A stretch of 36,738 nt of DNA. It comes from JACCXJ01 sp052387115 (GTDB lineage Bacteria; Pseudomonadota; Gammaproteobacteria; JACCXJ01). The translations under genes and the position numbers were made by a program. The stretch covers positions 1 through 36,738 of the forward strand of contig JBQTJM010000363.1 of NCBI GenBank assembly GCA_052387115.1, written 5' to 3'. How positions within the stretch are numbered: position 1 is the first letter of the stretch; each line of letters starts with the position of its first letter. Below, piece by piece: positions 1 through 9,958 of the stretch. The notes beneath the pieces are model-generated. The model worked only from the letters and a program-made list of their open reading frames with translations. It was not told where the DNA came from and made no database searches.

Positions 1-249
1 GTGTACCTCTTGGGGTGTCGCGCGCGCGGCGTGGTGCCGGAGCCGCCCGCCGCCGGCCGCTTCAATTGCCGCGTGTCACCGGTTCTCCCCCGCGCGCGCG
101 CGGCCGCCGCTGCGCGCGCAGGGAAGAGTCTGAACGCCTGGGCTATCGAGCACCTCCAGGATGCCGCGCGCGTCGATTGAGCATGACGGCGGTCGCAACG
201 CCCCGCGCCCGAATCATGCAGTCTCCGACCGCCTGCCGCGACCGAGGGA

Positions 250-1995
250 TCACGTCTCCCGGACCCTGCCCGGGAGCGCCCGGCCGTAGGCGGGCAGGGT
301 CGTCAGGCGCAGGTCCTCGACCGGGCCGCCCACCGTGAAGTGGTAGAAGCTCTGCCACTCCATCGAGTCGATCCCGAAGACCTCGTGGACCGGGTCGTCG
401 AAGTAACAGCCAATCCCCGTGGACCGAATGCCTGCCTCTTCGGCCTCCAGATAAAGCACCTGCCCCACCATGCCGGCCTCCCAGAAGAGATTCCGGTAGA
501 ACGCCGCGCCATAGGACATCAGGCTGTCCCGGTAGTCGGCGATCATTCCCAGGCTGAAGGCCCCATCGCCGGCGATGTCCTGGCCGCAGGAGACCCTGGC
601 CGCCAGCGCTCGACAGTCGCCTTCCTGCAAGAGATACAGGGGGAGCCCGGGGGGACAAGCGGGCACGCGTTGCCAACGAAATCCCGGGTGCATCACTCCC
701 TTGAGGGTCTCGATCTTGTCCGGATCCCGGGGTAGCGCGTAAAGACCCGGAGACAAGTCGTCCACGCGGTGGACGAACAGCCCGAGATGGATGCGCGGCC
801 GCCACGGGATCGCATCCCACGGCATGGCTCGCGGCTCTCGTGCCGGGATCAAGCGGGCGAGCATGCGGAAAAATGTGGCCTGTGGGATCGCGGTCGAGCC
901 ATCCATGGCTACCGCGCTGCGGCGGCCGAGGATCGCCTGCTCGGCGGTGAGTAGACCCGGGTGGACGCGGGTCTCGATGAGATCCTCCGCCCTGGGGAAC
1001 CCGGACCCGTCTTCCGTGATTGACCCCTCTCCGCCTCGCGTGGCGCGCGCGACCTCGGCGATCGCGGGCCACTCGACGGCGTGCTCGGGGCTCAGCCTGT
1101 TGGCTCGGCCCTGCCACAGCACGCCGTCCATCCTCGCCGGGTTCAAGTCGTGCAAAACCCTCGACGACAACGCCGGCGCGACCAGGGCGAGAAGCTCAGG
1201 CTCCTCCCGCTCTGCCTGCCCGAAATCCTCATCGCGGCTGAGTCCGAGTAGGCTCGCGAGGCTGCCATCCCCGACGCCATCGAGGAGCGCCAATCTCCAA
1301 CCGAGGGCGGCTGCCGCGATGCGCAAAGTGGCCAGCGCGTGCCCGACATCGTGCTGGCAGTACCGGAACGCGCGCTCGCCGTACTTCCACGCCTCCCGCC
1401 AGGGCACGGACGACAGACCCACGAGGAACGCCGCTTCCGGGAAGGGCGCGAGGAGCTCGGTCGATCGCTCTGTGCCGAGCACCGCCCGCCGCTCGAGGGC
1501 GTGCGCCCCCGGGGCATAGTGGTACACGGCGGCCGTATCGCCGAGCCCCACGATCGCGGGCAGAACGGCATAACCCTCGGTCGGATGAAGGTTCCCGCTC
1601 GAGGGGTTGGCGCGCAAGGACCACGTGGTCTCGCCGAATCGCTTCCACGCCGTGAGAGACAGGGCGTAGCGGAAGAAGAGCGAGATCGACTCCAGCGACA
1701 GCGGCTCCGGCGCTACGGTCCCGCTGGCATATAGCTGCCGGTAGGGAAGCAGGCGGCCCGCCTGGGGCAGCGGGAGACGCACGACGGGCGCTCCCGCGTA
1801 GCGCCGAAACGGATCGGGCTGCGTGGCCCAATCCATGTACCCGAGCGCGGCCGCAAACCGATGGAAGTGGTGCTTGGTCCGCTCGTGGTAGGCGACGACC
1901 ACCTCTTCGGGAGAGGCATCACCTTCGAAAAGGCCGGTCCGTTCCAGCGAACCTGGAAGCCCCGATGATCGCGGAAAACGGCGGTACGAAGTCAT
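250..1995 (-). CDS. SagB/ThcOx-type nitroreductase-fold dehydrogenase, tandem domains
   Basis: Predicted FMN-dependent oxidoreductase of the SagB/ThcOx branch of the nitroreductase superfamily, about 581 residues. Two nitroreductase-like halves are visible. The first carries the signature SLRANPSSGNLHPTEG, typical of SagB-type proteins and expected to contact FMN. The second, C-terminal half carries SLGMIADYRDSLMSYG and a region ending in FYHFTVGGPVEDLR. In thiazole/oxazole peptide clusters SagB oxidises azolines to azoles, but no YcaO cyclodehydratase or precursor peptide is visible here, so the substrate is unknown. The ATG at 1995 is preferred over an upstream in-frame TTG at 2025; neither has a clear ribosome-binding site. 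It is the last minus-strand gene after DUF58, with a 355-bp gap that may hold its own promoter. Confidence 0.85.
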   Translation of the reverse strand: MTSYRRFPRSSGLPGSLERTGLFEGDASPEEVVVAYHERTKHHFHRFAAALGYMDWATQPDPFRRYAGAPVVRLPLPQAGRLLPYRQLYASGTVAPEPLSLESISLFFRYALSLTAWKRFGETTWSLRANPSSGNLHPTEGYAVLPAIVGLGDTAAVYHYAPGAHALERRAVLGTERSTELLAPFPEAAFLVGLSSVPWREAWKYGERAFRYCQHDVGHALATLRIAAAALGWRLALLDGVGDGSLASLLGLSRDEDFGQAEREEPELLALVAPALSSRVLHDLNPARMDGVLWQGRANRLSPEHAVEWPAIAEVARATRGGEGSITEDGSGFPRAEDLIETRVHPGLLTAEQAILGRRSAVAMDGSTAIPQATFFRMLARLIPAREPRAMPWDAIPWRPRIHLGLFVHRVDDLSPGLYALPRDPDKIETLKGVMHPGFRWQRVPACPPGLPLYLLQEGDCRALAARVSCGQDIAGDGAFSLGMIADYRDSLMSYGAAFYRNLFWEAGMVGQVLYLEAEEAGIRSTGIGCYFDDPVHEVFGIDSMEWQSFYHFTVGGPVEDLRLTTLPAYGRALPGRVRET

Positions 1996-2025
1996 GGAAA
2001 TCGGGTCATGCGGGAAAGCGCTCAA

Positions 2026-2380
2026 GGAACGGTTTGGCGTTCGTCACCGGCACGTCGCGGATGCGGTGCCGGCACATCCGGGCTCCGGGCCGCTCCTCGA
2101 CACTGGGGCTCCTGAGTGTCACCCGCCCCACGGACTGAGCGGTTATCATAACACCCGCTGGTGCGGTCTTCGGTCCGAGAGTTTGCGGCTGTCCGTTAGT
2201 TAGTTAGAACCGGTTGGGGGCCCGTTCGGCGCTCCGGCGGGAAGCCAGGGCCAGGGAGTGGCCCTGCTTGGCGCGCCGAGGATGCAGCGCGACCTCCCGT
2301 CGCACGCGACGATTTTTTCACAAGCTGAGCGCGGACGTTCTCGCGGAGGGACCAGGCCGAGCGGTGGCGCGCCTGGGCCG
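2026..2380. other. Intergenic region between DUF58 gene and SagB-like gene
   Basis: No credible gene is seen. On the minus strand a TATGAT box inside the near-palindrome GTTATGATAAC (about 2142-2152) could be a -10 element for the SagB-like gene, but no good -35 is visible. The right part holds one arm of a dispersed repeat that also occurs near 29,917-30,059. Confidence 0.4.
2288..2325 (-). repeat. Solo arm of a dispersed MITE-like repeat
   Basis: Read on the minus strand, this stretch begins AGCTTGTGAAAAAATCG and continues with a GGGAGGTCGCG block. Both blocks, at the same spacing, occur in the left arm of the hairpin element at 29,917-30,059. No matching inverted arm is seen nearby, so it is a partial copy. 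A block CGCCGGAGCGC further along is also shared, with extra sequence in between. Confidence 0.55.
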
Positions 2381-3703
2381 TTACAAGCGCCCGCTGTGTT
2401 TGATGTCGAGATAACGGTTGACGAGGGCGACGGGCAAGACCGGCGGCTCCACATCGAGGACCTCGACCCCGCGTAGTCGCAAGGCCTCCAGGGTGCGGAG
2501 GCGGGCGTTGAGATACTGGTGGGCGGCGGCGACTTGTAGCGCGGCCTCGAAACCCTGGGATGGGCCGGTCAGGATTGCAGACACGGCCGATTCACGCAGG
2601 CTGGCGACGAGGATCAGGTGGCGGCGGCGCAGGACCTGAACAGCCGCCTTTATCTCGTCGCCGTCTTCATCGCGCAGGTTGGTGAGGAATAGCACCAGCG
2701 AGCGCTTGGAGGTGGTGCGCCAGGCGATCCCCGCCGCGGCGCGATAGTCCGGTGCGCAGAGCCCCGGCGCCACATCGAAGAGGTTTTCGAGGAGGGCGTT
2801 CAGGGCCCGATGACCCTTGCGCGGGGCGATGACGCGCGCCTCGGCGCCGAAAGACACAGCGCCCACGCCATCGCCCTGGCGCAATGCCACGTGCGCGAGC
2901 AAGAGGAGCGCGTTCAGGGCCTCGTCGAAATGCGACAGCGCGCCGTCCTTGGCGCGCATGCGGTTGCTGCAATCGAGCAGGAACAAGACCTGTTGATCGC
3001 GCTCGTCCTGGTACTCCCGCGAGATGAGCTTGCAGAGGCGCGAGGTGGCCTTCCAGTCCACTTGCCGCAACACATCGCCTTCCCGGTATTCGCGAAGCTG
3101 ATGGAACTCCAGGCCCTCGCCGCGGCGGCGCCGCTCGCGGATCCCGATGCGGCTCAGGCGGTGGTCGGTGGCCAGCAAGGTGTATCTCGCGATCGCCGCG
3201 AAATCCGGATAGACACGCACCGTCTGCGGCAGGGCCAGAAGCCCGCGTCGGAGGCAGAGGGCCAGGGGACCCGGCACGAGCGTGTCCACCCGGGAAAACA
3301 CGTGCTCGCCGCGCGCCTCGAAGACGATGCGGTAATCGGCTGCGTCCTCACCGCCGGGGGGGATATCCAGGCGCATCGGCAGCCCTTCGGTGCGCGCGAC
3401 GGGCGGGTGGTGGTCGTAGAGCGTGACGCGGAGCACCCGCGATGTGGGGTTGGTTGCGCGCAACTGGACGATGCGCCACACGCCCACGGGTTGCGAGGTG
3501 AAAAGCGCGCGGACAACCGCCGGCGGGGGCTCGCGCGAGAGCACCCGGATATCCCATGCGCAGAGGATGAGGATCACGATCCCGGCGGCGATCCAGAGGT
3601 CCATCGCCCCCGGCCAGTGCCGCGCCACCAGCACTGCAATGAGTGCCAGCGCTGTCCAGCCCCAGAGGAGATGGATGAGGCGCCGAGCCGGCCGCACGCT
3701 CAT
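2381..3703 (-). CDS. DUF58 domain protein, MoxR partner
   Basis: A 440-residue membrane-anchored DUF58 protein. Residues about 10-50 form two hydrophobic segments, then a domain of beta character. The DUF58 signature lies in the middle (FHQLREYREGDVLRQVDW), followed by a von Willebrand A-like domain beginning VLFLLDCSNRMRAKDG, which resembles a metal-binding DxS motif with Cys between. DUF58 proteins are encoded with MoxR ATPases and are thought to be their vWA-type partners in chaperone-like maturation at the membrane. The start is 4 bp after the moxR stop codon, so translation is probably coupled. Stop is TAA. The family call is firm; the cellular client is unknown. Confidence 0.92.
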   Translation of the reverse strand: MSVRPARRLIHLLWGWTALALIAVLVARHWPGAMDLWIAAGIVILILCAWDIRVLSREPPPAVVRALFTSQPVGVWRIVQLRATNPTSRVLRVTLYDHHPPVARTEGLPMRLDIPPGGEDAADYRIVFEARGEHVFSRVDTLVPGPLALCLRRGLLALPQTVRVYPDFAAIARYTLLATDHRLSRIGIRERRRRGEGLEFHQLREYREGDVLRQVDWKATSRLCKLISREYQDERDQQVLFLLDCSNRMRAKDGALSHFDEALNALLLLAHVALRQGDGVGAVSFGAEARVIAPRKGHRALNALLENLFDVAPGLCAPDYRAAAGIAWRTTSKRSLVLFLTNLRDEDGDEIKAAVQVLRRRHLILVASLRESAVSAILTGPSQGFEAALQVAAAHQYLNARLRTLEALRLRGVEVLDVEPPVLPVALVNRYLDIKHSGRL

Positions 3704-3707
3704 GCTC

Positions 3708-4739
<1,032 letters not shown>

Positions 4740-4776
4740 CTCCCTGCTCCTGGCTACCCGACTGCCCGGGCCTCAC

Positions 4777-7119
4777 CTATTTCAATAGCGGCATAGTCGA
4801 TCCGCTCAACAAGGCGCGGAATTCGGCGGCGGGGATCGGCTTGGCGATCCAATAACCCTGTGCCTCGTCACACCCACGCTTCCGTAGGAACTCGAGCTGG
4901 CTTTCGGTCTCCACACCTTCGGCCACGACGCTGCGCTTGAGTTGCCTCGCGAGCCCCAGGATCGCCTCCACGATCACGACTTCATTCGGGTCGTCCGGTA
5001 CGTCCTGCACGAAGCTCTTGTCGATCTTGAGCCGTTGCAGGGGCAGCCGCTTCAACTGCCCGAGGCTCGAATAACCGGTACCGAAGTCGTCCATGGCGAT
5101 CTGTATCCCCAGTTGTTGCAGCTCCTCCAAGGTGGCGATGGCCCGCGCGGGATCGGACATGAGGGCCGATTCGGTGATCTCGATTTCGAGCCGGCCCGGG
5201 GGCAACCCCGTCTCCTCGAGGATTTCACGGACCGTGGCGGTGAAATCCGGCTGGGTGAGCTGGCGCGCGGAGACGTTCACGGAAACCCTTAGCGCCGGGG
5301 GCCACCGGAGCGCTTCGGTGCAGGCCTCACGCAATACCCACTCCCCGATGGCGCCGATGTAACCCATGTTCTCGGCGAGTGGAATGAATTCGCCAGGGGG
5401 CACGAGCCGGCCCTCGGGGTGCTGCCAACGCACGAGTGCTTCCGCCCCCGTGACCGTGCCGTTCGCGAGGTCGATCTGTGCTTGATAGTGCAAGAGGAAT
5501 TCGCCGCGTTCGATGGCGCGCCTGAGCCCCTGTTCCAGTTGCAACCGGGCGTGCGCCCGGCGATCTATTTCGCGATCGAACAGCCGGTAGCCGCCGCCGT
5601 CCGCCTTGCACTGGTAAAGGGCCGTGTCGGCGCGCTGGAGTAACACCGGGGCCTCGGTTCCATCCGCGGGAGAAATCGCGATCCCACAGCTTGCCGAAAT
5701 CGAGAGCTCGTGTTCCTCGATGACGAAAGGAACGCGAAGCGCGGCGAGCACCTTGCTCGCGATCCCCGCGGCATTCTCCGCGTCGCCGATCTCCGCCATC
5801 AGGATCACGAACTCATCGCCTCCGATGCGCGCCACCGTGTCCTCTTTACGGATCGCGGTGCGCAGCCGTTCGGCGGCCTGCCGCAGCAACTCGTCGCCCA
5901 CCGCATGGCCCAGGCTGTCGTTGATGGCCTTGAAGCGGTCGAGGTCGAGGAACAACACGGCGCTGGGCCGTTGCTCCCGCTCGGCGAGCGCAAGCGTCTG
6001 CGTAAGACGGTCCAGCAGGAGCGCCCGGTTGGGGAGACCCGTCAAGGGATCATGGTAGGCCAGTGCCTCGATGCGGGCCTCGGCAACCTTTCGTTCGGTG
6101 ATATCCAAGGTCGCGCCCACCATGCGCACCGCCCGCCCCTGTCCGTCGCGAACGATGAAGCCGCGGTCCTCTACCTGCGCATAGCCACCGTCACGGCGAC
6201 CAAGACGGTACTCGTCGGACCAGTCGTTCTTCTCGCCCTTGATCGCCGCGAAGACGCCGTCCATCACGCGCTCGCGATCGTCCGGGTGGACGCGCTCCGT
6301 CCATGGTATCTCCTCCGAACCGGTCGAGCGGTCACCGATCGATGAATCGAAGTGATTGTACTGTCGAAAGTTGTTACGGCGTATGTCCCAATCCCATACG
6401 CTGTCGGTGGTGACGCGGGCAACCAACTGGAAGCGCTCGTTGCTTTCCCGCAGGGCTTCTTCGTTCGCCTTTTGCTCGGTGATGTCGACCAGGACGTTCA
6501 CGGCGCCGGTCGGCCGTCCGGCGCGATCGTACAGGGGATTGGCGTGGGCCACGGCCGTCCGGCGGCTGCCGTCGGGGCGTTCGATGACGACCTCTTCACC
6601 ATGAATCGCTCGCCGCTCGGCGACAGCCACCGCCATCCAGCACCGGTCATGGGACAACGGGGTGCCGTCCGGCAGGAACAGTCTGAAAGAACCGCAAAAG
6701 CGATCCTCGGAATCGCCCAAGCGCGGAGAGCGGCCCCAGAGCTCGACCGCGCGCGCATTGAAATAGGTGATCAAGCCGTCCGTGTCGCAGGTATAGGCCG
6801 CCATGGGTAGGGCGTCGAGCACCCGCTGCAACCGATCCTCGCTGTCGCGAAGCGCGGCCTCGGCTTGCTGGCGATCGCTCATATCGGTGAACGTGCCTGA
6901 AACCCCGGCCACCTGCCCGTCCGGGCTTCGCGATACCTGAACACGTGCTTGGATCGAGCGGTAGGCATTCGCATTGGCAGGAAAACACACGCGGGAGCCA
7001 GGGCTAACTCCGCTTTCAGAAAGGATAGCGGTTGGCGGATGGTAATTCCAGACGGTTGATGAGGCCAATGCGATGGTGTAACGCGCTAGGTTGCGCTGGG
7101 CGGGTCGGGCCTGGGGCAC
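4777..7119 (-). CDS. PAS-PAS-GGDEF-EAL cyclic-di-GMP signalling protein, N-terminus short
   Basis: A 780-residue protein. From the GTG at 7119, residues 1-85 look like the C-terminal half of a PAS domain with its PAC segment (ending TDMSDRQQAEAAL). Full PAS/PAC domains follow at about 95-215 and 225-345. The GGDEF domain keeps GGDEF (433-437) and an inhibitory I-site RKED (424-427) five residues upstream. The EAL domain (about 530-770) keeps EAL (560-562), NVSARQL, EITESALM, DDFGTGYSS (677-685) and VAEGVET, so both diguanylate cyclase and phosphodiesterase activities look possible. No transmembrane segment is seen. It sits between the DUF4350 and MoxR genes, where the rest of this operon type is usually continuous. 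The incomplete first PAS right at the junction suggests truncation or an upstream start lost by rearrangement. Confidence 0.93.
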   Translation of the reverse strand: MPQARPAQRNLARYTIALASSTVWNYHPPTAILSESGVSPGSRVCFPANANAYRSIQARVQVSRSPDGQVAGVSGTFTDMSDRQQAEAALRDSEDRLQRVLDALPMAAYTCDTDGLITYFNARAVELWGRSPRLGDSEDRFCGSFRLFLPDGTPLSHDRCWMAVAVAERRAIHGEEVVIERPDGSRRTAVAHANPLYDRAGRPTGAVNVLVDITEQKANEEALRESNERFQLVARVTTDSVWDWDIRRNNFRQYNHFDSSIGDRSTGSEEIPWTERVHPDDRERVMDGVFAAIKGEKNDWSDEYRLGRRDGGYAQVEDRGFIVRDGQGRAVRMVGATLDITERKVAEARIEALAYHDPLTGLPNRALLLDRLTQTLALAEREQRPSAVLFLDLDRFKAINDSLGHAVGDELLRQAAERLRTAIRKEDTVARIGGDEFVILMAEIGDAENAAGIASKVLAALRVPFVIEEHELSISASCGIAISPADGTEAPVLLQRADTALYQCKADGGGYRLFDREIDRRAHARLQLEQGLRRAIERGEFLLHYQAQIDLANGTVTGAEALVRWQHPEGRLVPPGEFIPLAENMGYIGAIGEWVLREACTEALRWPPALRVSVNVSARQLTQPDFTATVREILEETGLPPGRLEIEITESALMSDPARAIATLEELQQLGIQIAMDDFGTGYSSLGQLKRLPLQRLKIDKSFVQDVPDDPNEVVIVEAILGLARQLKRSVVAEGVETESQLEFLRKRGCDEAQGYWIAKPIPAAEFRALLSGSTMPLLK

Positions 7120-7164
7120 CGGTCCGGTGGCGGCCGGGCTCGCCCGGAGTCGTCTCGGAACCGT

Positions 7165-8376
7165 TCACAGGCGTCTCCTCAAGGACTCCAACGTCTCGAT
7201 ATCCTGCGCGAAGCGCTCCCCGCTACTTCGCGGATCCGCGACCAGGGCTCGTGCGATCGCGGGTTCGGGCAGCCCGGTGAAGGCGGCCAGTTTCGCGGAG
7301 AGCTCCGCCACGGGCAGCCCCGCCCAGGCCGGATGGCGGGCGCGGATGCGTTGCCGGAGCGCGTTCCCCGTGGCGGCGATGAGCGCCCCGGACGCGCCAT
7401 GCTGCCAGAGAAAACGCCCGCTAGCCGTGATGTGCTCGACGAGGCTGCGCCGCATGGGGGCCGCGTCCGGTAACAGGGGACCGAAACGCCGTGTCGCGCC
7501 CCACAACCACACGGCGAGAAGGACCAAGGCCGCGAGCACCACGGGCGCGGCGTGCTTCCAGAGCCAGGCCCAGAGCGGCGGGGCGTGGTGGTCGCGGATG
7601 ATCCAGACGGCATTGGCGTGCCCCATTTTCTTGACTTTATAGGCGTCGAGGAGCCAGGCCGCGAGCGCGGCGTGGTCGTGCTTGCCGATCTCCGCGTTGG
7701 TCAATAGCCCGTCGTCCGTCAGGACCGTGATCGACCCCTGGCCGACCCGATACCGGAGCGCATGCGCCCCGAAGGCGTCGGCGAGCCGCCAGAGGGCCGG
7801 GTTGCCGCGCTCCTCCAGGCGAAAGCGTTGATCGAAGCGCAGCATGAGCGTCCCCGAGGCGTCCGGGAGGGACACCGGGCGCGGGTCCGGCTTCCACCAC
7901 GGCTCATCGTTTTTCGCCTTCGGCGCGGGGCATTCCATGGACTTGGATCGATGAACCGGGGGTGGTTTGTTCTCGAACTGCGCGGCGCCCAGCGGATCGA
8001 GCAGCGCATCGGGCGTCTTGTCCTTTTCCTCCCACAGCGTGTGGATGACGGCGATCAGATGGCCGCCGGCCTCGGCAAAGGCGCGCAACTCGGCGTTCTG
8101 GCGCGCCGACAAGGCCGCGCGCTCGGCCGGGAAATACAAGGTGGCGCCGCCGGGTGGCGGCGGCCGCGTATAGACCGGGAAGGTGCGGACCGCGGCGCCG
8201 TAGCTTGTGACGAAGCGCCCGAGCGCGAGGTAGGGGTTCTCACGCGCCTCGCGCTTGAGACCGACCTCGATCTGCTGTTCGTACAGCTCGAAGTTCCTGT
8301 ATACCCAGAAGGCCGCGAGCGCGAGGGTGGCGGCGACGATGACGCCGATGACGATCTGGTTACGGCGCGGGATCAC
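7165..8376 (-). CDS. DUF4350 domain membrane protein
   Basis: A protein of 403 residues starting at GTG 8376, whose GTGA overlaps the stop of the upstream DUF4129 gene; this overlap decides the start. An N-terminal hydrophobic anchor (VIGVIVAATLALAAFWVY) is followed by an extracytoplasmic domain with a Rossmann-like look (GGHLIAVIHTLWEE, then SITVLTDDGLLTNAEIGKHD), a second membrane segment (PVVLAALVLLAVWLWG) and a cytoplasmic tail of about 100 residues. This layout matches DUF4350 proteins of MoxR operons, which carry a glutamine-amidotransferase-like fold of unknown activity. The DUF4350 stop is followed 45 bp later by the GGDEF-EAL start. Confidence 0.82.
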   Translation of the reverse strand: MIPRRNQIVIGVIVAATLALAAFWVYRNFELYEQQIEVGLKREARENPYLALGRFVTSYGAAVRTFPVYTRPPPPGGATLYFPAERAALSARQNAELRAFAEAGGHLIAVIHTLWEEKDKTPDALLDPLGAAQFENKPPPVHRSKSMECPAPKAKNDEPWWKPDPRPVSLPDASGTLMLRFDQRFRLEERGNPALWRLADAFGAHALRYRVGQGSITVLTDDGLLTNAEIGKHDHAALAAWLLDAYKVKKMGHANAVWIIRDHHAPPLWAWLWKHAAPVVLAALVLLAVWLWGATRRFGPLLPDAAPMRRSLVEHITASGRFLWQHGASGALIAATGNALRQRIRARHPAWAGLPVAELSAKLAAFTGLPEPAIARALVADPRSSGERFAQDIETLESLRRRL

Positions 8377-9191
8377 GTCTCTTCCAGATGGCGCCGGAAA
8401 CCCTCGGCCAGGGGCTCGATCTCGAGCACGATGGCCTCGGGGGTTCGGCGCGCGTAGGCGAGCGCCATCCAGGCGCCGGTCAGGGCGGTAAAGTAATCGA
8501 GGGCCGCGGGGGCCGCGTGCGTGACGGCGCGCAGGGCCTCGCCCTCGGTGGCCCCGGGTGGGAGGCGCAGATCGAAGCGCTCGTGGGCACGGGCCAGGGC
8601 GCCGCGGTACAGCAGGCCCAGTGCCTCGGGGTGGCGGCCGGCTCGCCAGAGGGCCATGGCCGCAGAGGAGATGTCGTCGGGCAGTCGGCCGGCGAGCGTG
8701 AGTTGGGCGACCCGGCTCACCGGAGGGGCCGCGGGTACGCGCCGCAACAACCCCAGGTAGGGCAGCCAGCGCTCGCGGTAGTAGGCGATCGCGAAGACGG
8801 TGAGGGCCGCGCCGACCCACAGCAACACCTCGCCAATCCCCGCAAGTATCTTCGCGACTCGACGAAAGAAACCGCGTAACCCAGCGAGCCAGTCCGCCTG
8901 TTTCTCGTCAGGGTCCGGTTTGCGGGCGCGCAGTCGCGTGGTCGTCTCGGTGTGCCCGAAGTCCTCCGCCGCCAGCACCGTGGCGATCTTCGACCGGGCC
9001 TCGGCCGCGAAGGCGGGTGCCGCGCCCTCGCCAGGCGGCCCCGGCGTCTCGATCGCCCCCGCGCCCAGGGCAGAGGCCAGGATCGCCCCCATGAGCACGC
9101 GGGCAGCGGCGCCCCCCCTCCGCGGTGGGCACGGTCGTGCGCCCTCACGCGGGGCCGGGATCGACGCGTAGGACGCGGCGCGGGCCGGCAT
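8373..9191 (-). CDS. DUF4129 domain membrane protein
   Basis: A 272-residue protein. The ATG at 9191 overlaps the stop of the preceding membrane-protein gene as ATGA. There is a possible N-terminal signal or anchor segment (RVLMGAILASALGAGAIE), a linker, a transmembrane segment (GEVLLWVGAALTVFAIAYY, about residues 125-145) and a C-terminal DUF4129 domain (WRAGRHPEALGLLYRGALA to the end). DUF4129 proteins are regular members of MoxR/DUF58/DUF4350 operons and some are linked to transglutaminase-like proteins. The function is unknown. Coupled translation with the genes on both sides is seen directly. Confidence 0.82.
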   Translation of the reverse strand: MPARAASYASIPAPREGARPCPPRRGGAAARVLMGAILASALGAGAIETPGPPGEGAAPAFAAEARSKIATVLAAEDFGHTETTTRLRARKPDPDEKQADWLAGLRGFFRRVAKILAGIGEVLLWVGAALTVFAIAYYRERWLPYLGLLRRVPAAPPVSRVAQLTLAGRLPDDISSAAMALWRAGRHPEALGLLYRGALARAHERFDLRLPPGATEGEALRAVTHAAPAALDYFTALTGAWMALAYARRTPEAIVLEIEPLAEGFRRHLEET

Positions 9192-9958
9192 CAGGCGGCC
9201 TCGCGCGCGCTCGCGCGGCGCGCGGCGAGTTGGCGGAAGGCGATCTCGATGTCCCAGCCCTCGAGCTCGGTGCGCCGGTTGAGATAGAGCGTAAAGCCCG
9301 AGGCCACATAGAGCGGTTCGATGAGCGACAGGGCGACGAGGTAACTGAGATCGCCCAGGACCTCCCCCGCGGGGGTCTCGATCCAAGAGAACACGGAGCG
9401 GTCGAACGCCGGGCCCACGCCCTCGGGCAGCACCAGGAAGAAGAGTGCGATCCCCGCGAACATCAAGAGCACCTCGATGTGGATACAGGCCGTGGTCAAC
9501 CACACGGCGCGCTGGCGACCGCCCTTGCGCAGCAGGGCCGAGCGCCGCCGGCGCGCCGCCCCGCGCAAACCTTCCAACTGCCAGGCAGGCAGCGTGAACG
9601 AGCGCGATGGATCGAATCGGCCCCAGATCATTCCCCGCACCAGGCCGGTGCGGAAGAAGCCGGGCAGGGCGCGCGCCACGTCCCCGGCGCCGGTGGCCTC
9701 GCCGAAGACGGCGCGGCTCAGTGCGAAGAGGAGCGCGCGGTCGTAGAACGGTTTGAGCCACCACACGATGGTCGACCACAACCAGCTTGCGTCCACCAGG
9801 AAGCGCGCCGCGGTGGCGAGGCACAGGACCGGGACGAGGGCCACGGCCCAGGCGGTGTACACCGCGCCCCAGTGCGACTGGACCAGTCGTAGGCCGAGGT
9901 CCATGGCCTCGAAGGGCAGCCGCGGACGCACCGCCAGCGTCAATGCTTCAACGCGCAC
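9191..9958 (-). CDS. Integral membrane protein of the MoxR/SpoIIM operon
   Basis: About 255 residues if it starts at the GTG at 9958, which overlaps the end of the SpoIIM-like gene by 11 bp; a later ATG (MDLGLRLVQ) is also possible. I do not recognise a named domain with confidence. Visible hydrophobic segments include AVYTAWAVALVPVLCLATAA, a W-rich stretch before KPFYDRALLFALSRAVFGE, EVLLMFAGIALFFLVLPEG and YLVALSLIEPLYVASGFTLYL. The KPFYDRALL and FYVASGFTLYLNRRTELEGWDIE type motifs are typical of the membrane protein usually placed between SpoIIM and DUF4129 genes in such operons. Position and composition therefore support a structural role in the same membrane system. Confidence 0.75.
   Translation of the reverse strand: MRVEALTLAVRPRLPFEAMDLGLRLVQSHWGAVYTAWAVALVPVLCLATAARFLVDASWLWSTIVWWLKPFYDRALLFALSRAVFGEATGAGDVARALPGFFRTGLVRGMIWGRFDPSRSFTLPAWQLEGLRGAARRRRSALLRKGGRQRAVWLTTACIHIEVLLMFAGIALFFLVLPEGVGPAFDRSVFSWIETPAGEVLGDLSYLVALSLIEPLYVASGFTLYLNRRTELEGWDIEIAFRQLAARRASAREAA

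Noticed and set aside
7165..8820. A 551-residue DUF4350 protein starting at 8,820.
   Set aside because: The first part is a frame-shifted reading of the DUF4129 gene; the GTGA overlap at 8,373-8,376 marks the true start.
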